A DNA stretch of 64,000 nt, taken from positions 1 to 64,000 of the forward strand of contig JACVCS010000008.1 of assembly GCA_016741915.1 (NCBI GenBank). The letters are read 5' to 3'. The notes beneath the pieces were generated by a model that was given only the letters and a program-made list of their open reading frames with translations, did not search any database and was not told the origin of the DNA. The translations under genes were made by a program, and so were the position numbers. Positions 34,191 through 42,150 of the stretch are shown here, piece by piece (within the stretch, counting starts at the first letter, position 1; the number at the start of each line of letters is the position of its first letter). This DNA is from Phycisphaerales bacterium. Its GTDB lineage: Bacteria; Planctomycetota; Phycisphaerae; Phycisphaerales; UBA1924.

Positions 34191-34637
34191 TTACTGCGTT
34201 TCTTCACTTCCCGCCACGGCACCCAACACCTGTTTCAGCACTTTGTCGAGCAGGGCGTTGACGAAGCCCGGGGATTTTTCGGTTGAGAACTCTTTGGCGA
34301 ACTCCACGCTGTCGTTGACCACGACCTTGGGCTTCGACTTGCCCGGGCCTTTGGTCATGTCGAAGTGCGCCAGGCGCAGGATCGCGCGATCGACGGCCGC
34401 CTGACGGTGCGCGGGCCAGGTTGGGGCGAGCTCGGCCATGATCTTGTCGGCTTCAAAGCGGTTCGCCCAGGCTTCCTGCGCGAGCTTCATTGCCAGGGCG
34501 CGGTCGTTGGCGGGCACGGTTGGGTGTTCTTCATCGAGCCCGCGTGCGATAAGGTCGAGCCCTTGCCCGTTGTGGGCTTCGAGTTGGAAGAGGGCCTGGA
34601 AGGCCATGCGTCGTACGCCGCGGGTGATGCTGCTCAT
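34191..34637 (-). CDS. nusB: Transcription antitermination protein NusB
   Basis: The 148-residue product is the all-helical NusB that joins NusE, NusA and NusG in rRNA antitermination. Visible family blocks are RRMAFQALFQLEAH at the N-terminus, DRAILRLAHFDM in the middle, and VVNDSVEFAKEFSTEKSPGFVNALLDKVL at the C-terminus. The start overlaps the ribH stop by four bases (34634-34637), giving the common ribH-nusB arrangement. The in-frame sequence upstream of 34637 is the shadow of ribH. Confidence 0.95.
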   Translation of the reverse strand: MSSITRGVRRMAFQALFQLEAHNGQGLDLIARGLDEEHPTVPANDRALAMKLAQEAWANRFEADKIMAELAPTWPAHRQAAVDRAILRLAHFDMTKGPGKSKPKVVVNDSVEFAKEFSTEKSPGFVNALLDKVLKQVLGAVAGSEETQ

Positions 34638-35302
34638 GATCGTTTCCCCCGGTGCGAACTGGCGTGGGCCTTGTCGGGCGACTCGCTGAGCGGCAGTTGC
34701 ACCTGCCCGCTGAAGAAGTCGTGCACGGGCACGCCGCCGGCCTTGGTCAGGATGTTCATTTGCTGTAGCACGACCAGGACCGAGCGCATGGCTTCGGCGC
34801 CCTTGTTGCTCACGCCCGGACCGGAACCGAAACCGGCGCGGGCCCGTGCTTGCGCCACGCTGTTGACGGTGAGGACGCCGAGGCCCACGGGGCAGGCCGT
34901 CCAACTGCTCAGGTCCGCCAGCGCGGTGGTCACGGCGTTGCCGAGCACTTGGTCGTGGATCGTCTCACCCTTGATGATGCACCCCAGCGCGACCACGCCC
35001 GCGACACCGCCACCTTTGAGCATGAGGCTGCTGAGCGTGACGACCTCGAAAGCGCCGGGGGCGAAGACGAGGCTGAGGTTGTCCGGATCGCCGCCCGCGT
35101 CGAAGTAGGCCTCGACCGCGCCGTTGAGCAGGGCTTGGGTGATGGTCCAGTTGTAGCGGCTGACGACGATCCCGATCGGCGGGAGCGACGGTGCTTCGCG
35201 ATGTGAGGCGGGTTTACCGTGTGAACCGGGGTTGTTCGAAGGGGCGGAAACCCCCCGTGTTCGTGGTGCGCGGGCTTTGCGGGATGGTGTGCGTTCGGGC
35301 AT
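34634..35302 (-). CDS. ribH: 6,7-dimethyl-8-ribityllumazine synthase with basic N-terminal extension
   Basis: RibH condenses 3,4-dihydroxy-2-butanone 4-phosphate with the ribityl-aminopyrimidine to make lumazine, the penultimate step of riboflavin synthesis. The core (about 42-195) shows VVSRYNWTITQALLNGA, PGAFEVV, ALGCIIKGETIHDQVLGNAV and PVGLGVLTVNS. The total of 222 residues exceeds the usual 150-160 because of a basic, Ser/Pro-rich N-terminal extension (1-41) and a longer C-terminus (SESPDKAHASSHRGKRS). TATCAT (35312-35317) lies nine bases before the ATG. It is divergent from the dioxygenase gene with 51 bases between starts. Confidence 0.93.
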   Translation of the reverse strand: MPERTPSRKARAPRTRGVSAPSNNPGSHGKPASHREAPSLPPIGIVVSRYNWTITQALLNGAVEAYFDAGGDPDNLSLVFAPGAFEVVTLSSLMLKGGGVAGVVALGCIIKGETIHDQVLGNAVTTALADLSSWTACPVGLGVLTVNSVAQARARAGFGSGPGVSNKGAEAMRSVLVVLQQMNILTKAGGVPVHDFFSGQVQLPLSESPDKAHASSHRGKRS

Positions 35303-35353
35303 GAGGGCGGGATGATAGACCGCGCGGGCGGGGGCTTCGGTATGCTGGGAAGC
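35303..35353. promoter_or_regulatory. Compact divergent promoter (ribH / 3-hydroxyanthranilate dioxygenase)
   Basis: Only 51 bases separate the two start codons. TATGCT (35341-35346) ends seven bases before the plus-strand ATG, and TATCAT (minus strand, 35317-35312) ends nine bases before the ribH ATG. Both would give messages with almost no leader. Confidence 0.5.
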
Positions 35354-36094
35354 ATGAAATCTGCCAGTTCCAAACGCCGCGCGTCGAAACCCGCCAAGAG
35401 GACCGCCAAGCCCGCCTCCAAGCGTTCGTCCAGTCGTTCGGACAGGCCAGGCAAGACCGCCGGCGTCGGTGCGCTGGTCAAAGGTTTGGGCGATCAGCCC
35501 GCCCTGCTGCACCTGAAGACGTGGATCAGCGCCAACCAGAAGGACTTCATCCCGCCCGTCACCAACAAGCAGCTTTTCAACCACGCGCAGGACGCCATCC
35601 TCTTTGTCTCCGGCGGTCCGAACACCCGCAACGACTACCACGTCAACCCGACCGAAGAGCTCTTCTATCAGCTCAAGGGGGATATCGCGGTGCGGATCAG
35701 ACCGCTGGATGGAACGCCGCCGCACGATGTGATTGTTCGTGAGGGTGAGCTGTTCATGCTGCCGCGATGGGTTCCGCACCGCCCGCAGCGCCCCAAGGGC
35801 ACGCTGGGCCTGATCGTCGAGTTCCCCCGCCCCGAGGGCCAACTCGACGGCCTGCGCTGGTACTGTCCCGCGTGCGATACGCTGGTCTACGAAGCGACCT
35901 TCCGCCTGAAGAAGATCGACGAAGACCTGCACCGCGTGATGAACGACTTCTGGGACGGCCCCCGCGAAAGGCGAACCTGCCGGGCGTGCGAACACACCAT
36001 CGAACGCGCCGGGGCGATCGAGGTCGCGGGCGGGAAGGTCAAGGCGGCGAGGGGGAAGAAGTTCACAAAGAGGTCGCAGAGGACGCAGAGTTAA
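35354..36094 (+). CDS. 3-hydroxyanthranilate 3,4-dioxygenase
   Basis: This iron-dependent cupin dioxygenase opens 3-hydroxyanthranilate to 2-amino-3-carboxymuconate semialdehyde in the kynurenine pathway. Fe ligands are visible in NDYHVNPTEELFYQLKG (His, Glu) and PRWVPHRPQRP (His). A rubredoxin-like pair of Cys-x-x-Cys motifs (YCPACD, CRACEH) follows, as in bacterial enzymes. The 246 residues exceed the usual 175-180. The first 35 or so form a Lys/Ala/Ser-rich histone-like tail, and the last ten (FTKRSQRTQS) are encoded by the inserted repeat at 36062-36090, so the native C-terminus was probably replaced. It heads the kynurenine cluster. Confidence 0.92.
   Translation: MKSASSKRRASKPAKRTAKPASKRSSSRSDRPGKTAGVGALVKGLGDQPALLHLKTWISANQKDFIPPVTNKQLFNHAQDAILFVSGGPNTRNDYHVNPTEELFYQLKGDIAVRIRPLDGTPPHDVIVREGELFMLPRWVPHRPQRPKGTLGLIVEFPRPEGQLDGLRWYCPACDTLVYEATFRLKKIDEDLHRVMNDFWDGPRERRTCRACEHTIERAGAIEVAGGKVKAARGKKFTKRSQRTQS
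36062..36090 (+). repeat. Left 29-bp inverted repeat of the GxxExxY unit
   Basis: It begins TTCACAAAGAGGTCG and ends GACGCAGAG. It is identical to the reverse complement of 36615-36643. The copy reads through the 3' end of the dioxygenase gene, whose TAA (36092-36094) follows it directly. Confidence 0.95.
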
Positions 36095-36100
36095 AGACCA

Positions 36101-36526
36101 ATGCAGGAGACAGAAGTTCCGAATCACGAGACCGATCCGCTTTCAGGCCGAGTCATCGGTCTGGCGATCACCATTCACAAAGCCCTTGGCCCGGAACTGC
36201 TCGAGAGCGTGTACGAGGCCTGCCTGATCCACGAACTGACAACCGCGGGGCTTTCCTTCGCGGCTCAGGTACCCGTCCCGGTGCGTTATGGCCCGATTAC
36301 GCTCGAGTGCGGTTATCGCCTCGATCTCGTCGTGGAAAACAGGCTCATTATCGAAGTGAAATCCGTTGAAGCCCTCGCGCCGATCCACGATGCGCAGCTC
36401 ATCACCTACCTCCGCCTCACCGGCATTCCCGTCGGATTGATCATCAACTTCAACGTTCCGAGACTCATCGACGGCGTCCGCAGACGCGTTATCACGCTGC
36501 CCAGAATCACGCATACTCGACCCTGA
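36101..36526 (+). CDS. GxxExxY protein (PD-(D/E)XK nuclease-like)
   Basis: The 141-residue product belongs to the GxxExxY family (Pfam group of PD-(D/E)XK nuclease-like folds). Its N-terminal block is LGPELLESVYEACLIHEL, where the first Gly of the usual GLLESVY is replaced by Glu. The nuclease-type core is RLDLVVENRLIIEVKSVE, with Asp followed by E-x-K at about residues 74-87. No toxin, transposase or DNA-binding domain is fused. It starts seven bases after the dioxygenase stop and is enclosed, almost without spare sequence, by the 29-bp inverted repeats. The family has no settled function; a selfish or mobile unit is my inference. Confidence 0.85.
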   Translation: MQETEVPNHETDPLSGRVIGLAITIHKALGPELLESVYEACLIHELTTAGLSFAAQVPVPVRYGPITLECGYRLDLVVENRLIIEVKSVEALAPIHDAQLITYLRLTGIPVGLIINFNVPRLIDGVRRRVITLPRITHTRP

Positions 36527-36614
36527 GCTCAACTCTTCACGAGAAGCCACCACGAGCGACAAACACACGAAACTTCACTTCAGCACGCTTGGTCTTCTCT
36601 GCTCCCTTCTTCTT

Positions 36615-36643
36615 CTCTGCGTCCTCTGCGACCTCTTTGTGAA
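36615..36643 (-). repeat. Right 29-bp inverted repeat of the GxxExxY unit
   Basis: Exact reverse complement of 36062-36090, ending 22 bases before the next gene's ATG. Flanking bases show no direct target-site duplication. Confidence 0.95.
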
Positions 36644-36665
36644 TCCCCTCCCCGTTGATCTCCCC

Positions 36666-37709
36666 ATGCACATCGACCTCCACACCCACATCCTCCCCCG
36701 CACCTGGCCTGATTGGACCGCCCGCTCGGGGTACGCCGGTTGGATCAGCCTTGCACACGATGCGCCCGGCTGTGCCAAGGGCTGCGCCCGCATGGTGCAG
36801 TCCCTCCCCGGCGGCGGCTTCAAGGACTTCCGCGATGTCGAGCCCAACCTCTGGGACATCCCCACGCGCCTGCACGAGATGGACCGTACCAACGTCACGG
36901 TGCAAGCCCTCTCCACCGTGCCTGTCATGTTCGCCTCGTGGGCGAGTGCGCAGCATGCGTACGACCTGCACCGCCTGCTGAACGATCACCTCGCTCAAGT
37001 CGTCCGGTCGCACCCCGACCGCTTCGTCGCCCTCGCGTGCGTGCCGATGCAAGACTCCGACCTTGCCTGCGCCGAGCTCGACCGCGTTGCCACCATCTCC
37101 GGCTTCCGTGGCGTGCAGATCGGCACCCACGTCAACGGGCTCAACCTCGACGCCCCGCCTGTGCGGAGCATCATCGCGCATGCCGCCAAGCGCAACCTCG
37201 CCGTCTTCGTTCACCCGTGGGACATGCTCGGCGGCGACCGCCTCAAGAACTTCTGGATGCCCTGGCTCGTCGCCATGCCCACTGAAACCACCATCGCCAT
37301 CATGTCCACCCTCTTCGGCGGCATCCTCGACGAATCGCCCAACCTCCGCATCTGCTTCGCCCACGGCGGCGGTTCATTCCCCGGCACGCTCGGACGCATC
37401 CGCCACGGCCTCGCCGCCCGCCCCGACCTTTTCCCACCCAACGCCCGCGATCCGATCCTCGACCTCGCCAGCGAAACCACCAATACGCCCGCACGCTTCT
37501 GGGTCGATTCCCTCACCCACGACCCGCACGCGCTCCGCACGCTCCTCCGCCTCTTCCACAGCTCACGCGTCGCCCTCGGCTCAGACTACCCCTTCCCCCT
37601 GGGCGAACTAAAGCCCGGCGAGATGATCCAGCAGATGCCCGACCTGACCCCAACCCAGCGGACCGACCTGCTCTGCAACGCGGCTAAGGCCTTCTTGGGC
37701 ATGCCCTGA
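36666..37709 (+). CDS. 2-amino-3-carboxymuconate-6-semialdehyde decarboxylase (ACMSD)
   Basis: The 347-residue amidohydrolase decarboxylates 2-amino-3-carboxymuconate semialdehyde, diverting kynurenine carbon away from quinolinate/NAD and towards full degradation. The zinc-binding HxH is in IDLHTHILP at the N-terminus, and further motifs are FVALACVPMQD, GVQIGTHVNGLNLD, VFVHPWDMLGGDRL, FAHGGGSFPGTLGR and LGSDYPFPLGE, all typical of ACMSD. The start is ATG 36666; a GTG at 36639 lies inside the inserted repeat. It follows the GxxExxY unit and precedes kynU by 67 bases. Confidence 0.93.
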   Translation: MHIDLHTHILPRTWPDWTARSGYAGWISLAHDAPGCAKGCARMVQSLPGGGFKDFRDVEPNLWDIPTRLHEMDRTNVTVQALSTVPVMFASWASAQHAYDLHRLLNDHLAQVVRSHPDRFVALACVPMQDSDLACAELDRVATISGFRGVQIGTHVNGLNLDAPPVRSIIAHAAKRNLAVFVHPWDMLGGDRLKNFWMPWLVAMPTETTIAIMSTLFGGILDESPNLRICFAHGGGSFPGTLGRIRHGLAARPDLFPPNARDPILDLASETTNTPARFWVDSLTHDPHALRTLLRLFHSSRVALGSDYPFPLGELKPGEMIQQMPDLTPTQRTDLLCNAAKAFLGMP

Positions 37710-37776
37710 TCTCTTCGCGCAGCCGCCGTCTCGTTCAACGACCCGTATCGCCCCCGCGCAGGTACACTCTGCGGAC

Positions 37777-39144
37777 ATGACCGCACGCACCGCGACAACC
37801 CTCGACACATCCGAAGCCTTCGCCCTCTCGCTCGATCGCGCGGATCCGCTCTCGGGCGCTCGCTCGCTCTTTCATATCCCACCCGCCGTCGCGGCCCACG
37901 ATCCCGCCGCTGCTTCAAAGGCCACCGTCGACGCGCCCCGCGCCGTCTATCTCACCGGCAACTCGCTGGGTCTTCAGCCCAAGTCTGTCCGTGCCGCTCT
38001 TGAGCAAGAGCTTGCCGACTGGGCGAACATGGGTGTGGAGGGGCATCTGCACGCCGCGCATCCGTGGCTGCCGTATCACGAGGAGCTGCGCGAAGGAGCG
38101 GCGCACATCGCCGGTGCTTCGACGCGTGAAGTCGTCGTGATGAACTCGCTGACGGTCAATCTGCACATCCTCCTGACGGCGTTCTATCGCCCCAGCGGCA
38201 AGCGCACGCAGATCATGATCGAGGACTCCTGCTTCCCCAGCGACTCGCACGCGGTAATCTCGCAAACCCGCCTGCACGGGCTAGACCCCGCCACCGCCCT
38301 CATCCGCCTGAAGCCCCGCGCGGGCGAGCACACCCTGCGCTCCAGCGACATCCTCGATCAGATCCACGCCCACCGCGACACGCTCGCGCTCGTCATGCTG
38401 GGCGGGGTGAACTACCTCACCGGTCAATGGTTCGACATGCCCGCAATCACCGCCGCGGCGCACAACGCCGGCGCGATCGCGGGTTGGGATCTGGCGCACG
38501 CCGCGGGCAACGTGCCTTTGAAACTCCACGAGTGGGGGGCCGACTTCGCCTGCTGGTGCAGTTACAAATACCTCAACAGCGGCCCGGGCGCCATCGCCGG
38601 CGCGTTCGTGCATGAACGCCACCTCGCCCGCGCCGACCTGCTGCATTTCGCCGGCTGGTGGGGCAACGACCCGAAGACCCGCTTCCGCATGGGGCCCGAG
38701 TTTGTCCCCGTGCAGAGCGCTGACCGTTTTCAACTCTCCAACCCGCCGATCTTCTCGATGACCCCCGTCCGCGAATCGCTGGCGATCTTTCAGCGCTTCA
38801 CACTTCCGGCCCTCCGTGAGAAGTCGCTGAAACTCACCGCCTATCTTCGATCTCTCATCGAAGCGAACAACCACGCCAAGGGGCGTGAGGCCGTGCAGAT
38901 CATCACCCCGAGCGACGACAACGCCCACGGCTGCCAACTCTCGCTCATCGTCAAGCCCAAGAACTCTGGTGCGGACGAAGCCTCAGAGCCCGCCGTGCGA
39001 GTGGCTCACCAGTCACTGGCGAAGCAGGGCATGATCGTCGATTTCCGCTCGCCCAACGTCATCCGCGCCGCGCCGGTGCCGCTGTACAACACTTTCCACG
39101 ACGCCTGGCGATTCGCGCAGGCCCTCAGCTCTGCCGTTGGCTGA
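37777..39144 (+). CDS. kynU: Kynureninase
   Basis: The PLP enzyme splits kynurenine or 3-hydroxykynurenine to anthranilate or 3-hydroxyanthranilate plus alanine. The 455-residue length is normal. Visible blocks: AVYLTGNSLGLQPKSV, WLPYHEEL, VVVMNSLTVNLH, MIEDSCFPSDSHAV, GWDLAHAAGNVPL and the PLP lysine in WCSYKYLNSGPG. Because KMO and 3-hydroxyanthranilate dioxygenase are in the cluster, 3-hydroxykynurenine is the likely substrate. TACACT (37763-37768) ends eight bases before the ATG, so it may have its own leaderless promoter. Confidence 0.95.
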   Translation: MTARTATTLDTSEAFALSLDRADPLSGARSLFHIPPAVAAHDPAAASKATVDAPRAVYLTGNSLGLQPKSVRAALEQELADWANMGVEGHLHAAHPWLPYHEELREGAAHIAGASTREVVVMNSLTVNLHILLTAFYRPSGKRTQIMIEDSCFPSDSHAVISQTRLHGLDPATALIRLKPRAGEHTLRSSDILDQIHAHRDTLALVMLGGVNYLTGQWFDMPAITAAAHNAGAIAGWDLAHAAGNVPLKLHEWGADFACWCSYKYLNSGPGAIAGAFVHERHLARADLLHFAGWWGNDPKTRFRMGPEFVPVQSADRFQLSNPPIFSMTPVRESLAIFQRFTLPALREKSLKLTAYLRSLIEANNHAKGREAVQIITPSDDNAHGCQLSLIVKPKNSGADEASEPAVRVAHQSLAKQGMIVDFRSPNVIRAAPVPLYNTFHDAWRFAQALSSAVG

Positions 39145-39204
39145 AAGCCAGTTCGACAAGCACACGTCGATTCCCTCACGCTCTCACGCCGCAGCATCAA
39201 ACCC

Positions 39205-40749
39205 ATGACCACCCAACCCGCGGCCAGTTCGTCATCCACCTCACGCTCACGCAAGCGCACCATCATCGTCGGCGCGGGCCTCGCCGGCTCGCTGCTGGCG
39301 GTGTATCTCTCACGCCGGGGGCACGAGGTCCATGTCTTCGAGCGTCGGCCTGATCCGCGTGCCAAGGGCTATCAGGGCGGGCGTTCGATCAACCTGGCGC
39401 TCTCGATCCGCGGGCTTGATGCGCTCGCGGGTGTCGGGCTCGACGCGCCGGTCATGGCCCACGACGCCATCCCGCTCCGCGGACGCATGCTGCACGCGGT
39501 CTCGGGCGAAACCGCTTTTCAGCCTTACAGCGCCGACCCGCGCGACGCGATCAACTCCGTTTCACGAGGCGGGCTGAACCTCTCGCTGATCAACGCCGCT
39601 GCGAGCGAGCCTAATGTCACGTTCCACTTCAACCATCCGTGTACTGATTGCGACCTTTCCGCCCCCGCCGCGACCTTCACCACACCGGAAGGGCGATCGG
39701 TCCGTGTCGAGGCCGACCTCATCGCCAGCGCCGACGGCGCCTTCTCCGCGGTGCGGTTGGTCATGATGAAGACCGATCGCTACGAGTATTCGCAGAGCTA
39801 CCTCGCGCACGGGTACAAAGAGCTCACGATCCACCCTGCAGCCGATCTCCGCTCGCAAAGCGTGATGGTCGCGGACTGGTCGAGCGACGCCACCAGCGCC
39901 GCGATCGCTCGACATTCGCCGCCGCACGATCCGCGCGTGGCTCCGGTTGATCCTTCGCTCTTCGCGCTCAACCCGCACGCCCTGCACATTTGGCCCCGCG
40001 GCGGCGCGATGATGATCGCCCTGCCCAACCGCGACGGCTCGTTCACCTGCACACTCTTCTGGCCCTTCGAGGGCGATCACAGCTTCGCGCAGCTTGCGGC
40101 CAGCGATCGCGCCGGCGTCGATCGTTTCTTCCGCGATCAGTACGCCAGCGCCCAGCGCCTGATGCCGGGCTTGAGCGACGAGTACCTCCGCAACCCCGCC
40201 AGTTCGCTGGTGACGGTCCGGTCGTCGCCCTGGCAGCGTGAAGGAAAAGTCGTGCTGCTGGGCGATGCCGCCCATGCGATTGTGCCGTTTTACGGTCAGG
40301 GCATGAACGCCGCGTTCGAGGACGTCAAGTGCCTGGCGAAGTGTCTCGACGAGCACCCCAGCGACCAACGCTCGGCCCTCGAACTCTACCAAACTCTCCG
40401 CAAACCTAACGCCGACGCCATCGCCCAGATGGCCCTCGACAACTTCATCGAAATGCGCGACAAGGTCGGGCAGCCTTCCTTCCTCTACCGCAAGCGCGTC
40501 GAGCAAACCCTTCAACGCGCCCTGCCCGACGAGATCGCCTCGCAGTACCACCTCGTCAGCTTCACGCTCACGCCCTACGCCGAGGCGTACGCACGCGGGC
40601 AGGCTCTTGATCGAATCATCGACCGCGTCGTGGAAGAGGTGCCCATGCACGCCGCACCGCCGAGCAGCGAGCCCGCCGATTCGCCCGTGTTCATCGCGTG
40701 GTGTCAGCGCGTTCTTTCCGCGTACGAGAACGCCAAGTCCCGCGCGTGA
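39205..40749 (+). CDS. kmo: Kynurenine 3-monooxygenase
   Basis: This FAD/NADPH monooxygenase hydroxylates kynurenine to 3-hydroxykynurenine. The 514-residue protein has the FAD fold IIVGAGLAGSLLAVYLSRRG, RSINLALSIRGLDAL (KMO active-site block), the second FAD motif LLGDAAHAIVPFYGQGMNAAFED and a C-terminal helical region (about 420-500) that is less hydrophobic than in eukaryotic KMO. It lies 60 bases after kynU and just before kynB, completing a kynurenine to 3-hydroxyanthranilate route. A short Ser-rich N-terminal extension (residues 1-16) precedes the fold. Confidence 0.94.
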   Translation: MTTQPAASSSSTSRSRKRTIIVGAGLAGSLLAVYLSRRGHEVHVFERRPDPRAKGYQGGRSINLALSIRGLDALAGVGLDAPVMAHDAIPLRGRMLHAVSGETAFQPYSADPRDAINSVSRGGLNLSLINAAASEPNVTFHFNHPCTDCDLSAPAATFTTPEGRSVRVEADLIASADGAFSAVRLVMMKTDRYEYSQSYLAHGYKELTIHPAADLRSQSVMVADWSSDATSAAIARHSPPHDPRVAPVDPSLFALNPHALHIWPRGGAMMIALPNRDGSFTCTLFWPFEGDHSFAQLAASDRAGVDRFFRDQYASAQRLMPGLSDEYLRNPASSLVTVRSSPWQREGKVVLLGDAAHAIVPFYGQGMNAAFEDVKCLAKCLDEHPSDQRSALELYQTLRKPNADAIAQMALDNFIEMRDKVGQPSFLYRKRVEQTLQRALPDEIASQYHLVSFTLTPYAEAYARGQALDRIIDRVVEEVPMHAAPPSSEPADSPVFIAWCQRVLSAYENAKSRA

Positions 40750-40769
40750 CCGTTCGCCGCGAGCCCGCC

Positions 40770-41564
40770 ATGAACCACCAAGACCCCGCCAACCAGACCG
40801 ACCCGCGAATCCCCTCACCGATGGAACCGCCCGGCCTGCGCCAAGACCGTCAACACGCAACCGACGAGCTCTGGGACATCTCGCCGCGAATATGTGTTGG
40901 CCAAACCCAAGTCTGGCCCGGCGATACGCCCCTTTCGCGTGAGATCGTCTGCCGCCGAGAAGACGGCGCGCCCGTCACCCTCTCCGCGATCCGCACAACC
41001 GTCCACCTCGCCTCGCACGCCGATGGGGAGAACCACTACGCCGTCGAAGCCGAATCGCCCCGCCGCATCGCCGATCTCTCGCTGCGTCACTACCTCGGGC
41101 TGTGCTTCGTCTTCGATGTTCAACAACACTTCCTCGACGCATCGGCCTCACAACCGAGCATCCCCACGCTCATTGAGCCAGCCCACCTCATCCCCAACCC
41201 CTCGTCCGTCGCGAACCTCCCGCGCCGCGTCCTCATCCGCACGGGCACCTTCCCCACCTTCGACACCTGGAACCCGCACTTCGCGGCCCTCTCCCCCGAC
41301 CTCGTCCACACGCTCGCCAAGCTGGGCGTCATCACCATCGCTGTCGACACGCCGAGCGTCGACCCGCAGAACAGCAAAGACCTTCAAGCCCACCGCGCGA
41401 TCTTCGCCCACCGCATCGCCATCATCGAGGGCGTGAACCTGCGTGCCCTCAGCGACCAAGGCCGACCGATCGAGCCGGGCGTGTACGAACTTATCGCTCC
41501 GCCGCTGAAGCTCGAAGGCTTCGACGCCAGCCCGTTGAGAGCGATTCTGCGCCGTCCGCGCTGA
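40770..41564 (+). CDS. Kynurenine formamidase-like cyclase-family protein
   Basis: The product has 264 residues from ATG 40770. GTG 40746, overlapping the kmo stop, is an alternative. It belongs to the cyclase/KynB metal-hydrolase family, with the metal-binding motif HLASHADGENHY, where the family has HxxxHxDxPxH, and the conserved IAVDTPSVDP followed by HRIAIIEGVNLRAL. KynB hydrolyses N-formylkynurenine, the product of tryptophan dioxygenase, which fits its place in this cluster. ENH replaces the usual D-x-P in the motif, so metal binding or activity could differ. It converges with the RidA gene, 13 bases apart. Confidence 0.82.
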   Translation: MNHQDPANQTDPRIPSPMEPPGLRQDRQHATDELWDISPRICVGQTQVWPGDTPLSREIVCRREDGAPVTLSAIRTTVHLASHADGENHYAVEAESPRRIADLSLRHYLGLCFVFDVQQHFLDASASQPSIPTLIEPAHLIPNPSSVANLPRRVLIRTGTFPTFDTWNPHFAALSPDLVHTLAKLGVITIAVDTPSVDPQNSKDLQAHRAIFAHRIAIIEGVNLRALSDQGRPIEPGVYELIAPPLKLEGFDASPLRAILRRPR

Positions 41565-41577
41565 GCGTCACTTCGCC

Positions 41578-42030
41578 TCAAGCACGCCGTGTGGCGATCA
41601 CCTTCACCTCAAAGTTGATCGGTGCATCCCCCGCCTTGGGCAGCCCGCTCACCTCCACCGTCGTTCGGCAAGGCCTCGTCCGTTCGTCCGCAAAGTACTC
41701 CGCCCACAGCGCGTTGACCTTCGCAAAGTCGCGCCCCAGATCTGTCATAAAGACCGTCACATCGACGATCCGCTCCCACGAGCTGCCGTGCTGCGAAAGC
41801 GCCTCGCGCACGTTCGCAAAGCACTGCCGTACCTGCGCCTCGATGTCATAGTCGAGCACGTTCCCCGCCTGATCGAGCCGAACACCCGGGATCGCCCTGC
41901 TACCGGGCTTCCGCGGGCCGATCCCCGCAAGAAAGACCAGCTCACCCACGCACCGCGCGTACGCATACGCACCCACGGGCGAGGGTAAGCCTTTCGCCTC
42001 ATTCCCACTCTTCAACGCATTCTCGTTCAT
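41578..42030 (-). CDS. RidA-family protein, candidate 2-aminomuconate deaminase
   Basis: The 150-residue product has the RidA/YjgF fold: PVGAYAYARCVGELVFLAGIGP, QVRQCFANVREAL, DVTVFMTDLGRDFAKVN and RTTVEVSGLPKAGDAPINFEVKVIA. Some family members, like the aminomuconate deaminase of 3-hydroxyanthranilate catabolism, remove ammonia from 2-aminomuconate. Its convergent place at the end of a kynurenine cluster containing ACMSD makes that role plausible. The classic RidA arginine (in the CxExR-type C-terminal region) is seen only as RTTVEVS, so a generic imine deaminase role is the alternative. The start is ATG 42030, with GGAG upstream. Confidence 0.78.
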   Translation of the reverse strand: MNENALKSGNEAKGLPSPVGAYAYARCVGELVFLAGIGPRKPGSRAIPGVRLDQAGNVLDYDIEAQVRQCFANVREALSQHGSSWERIVDVTVFMTDLGRDFAKVNALWAEYFADERTRPCRTTVEVSGLPKAGDAPINFEVKVIATRRA

Positions 42031-42150
42031 GCAACGCTCCTTCCGCACGTGCCGCATTTCATCGCTCAGAAGATCCAGTGTACCGCTCCCGCCGATCCAC
42101 CCGTTTACGCGACACGCTTTCGCCGAATGATCGCACTATCCTTTACGTTC

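Noticed and set aside
36062-36643. Classical insertion sequence
   Set aside because: The inverted repeats fit, but the only ORF is not a transposase and no direct target duplication is visible. It is reported instead as a candidate minimal unit.
36537-37364. Minus-strand ORF containing HKEVAEDAE
   Set aside because: It is a shadow across the right repeat and the ACMSD gene. Such peptides arise from the repeat sequence itself.
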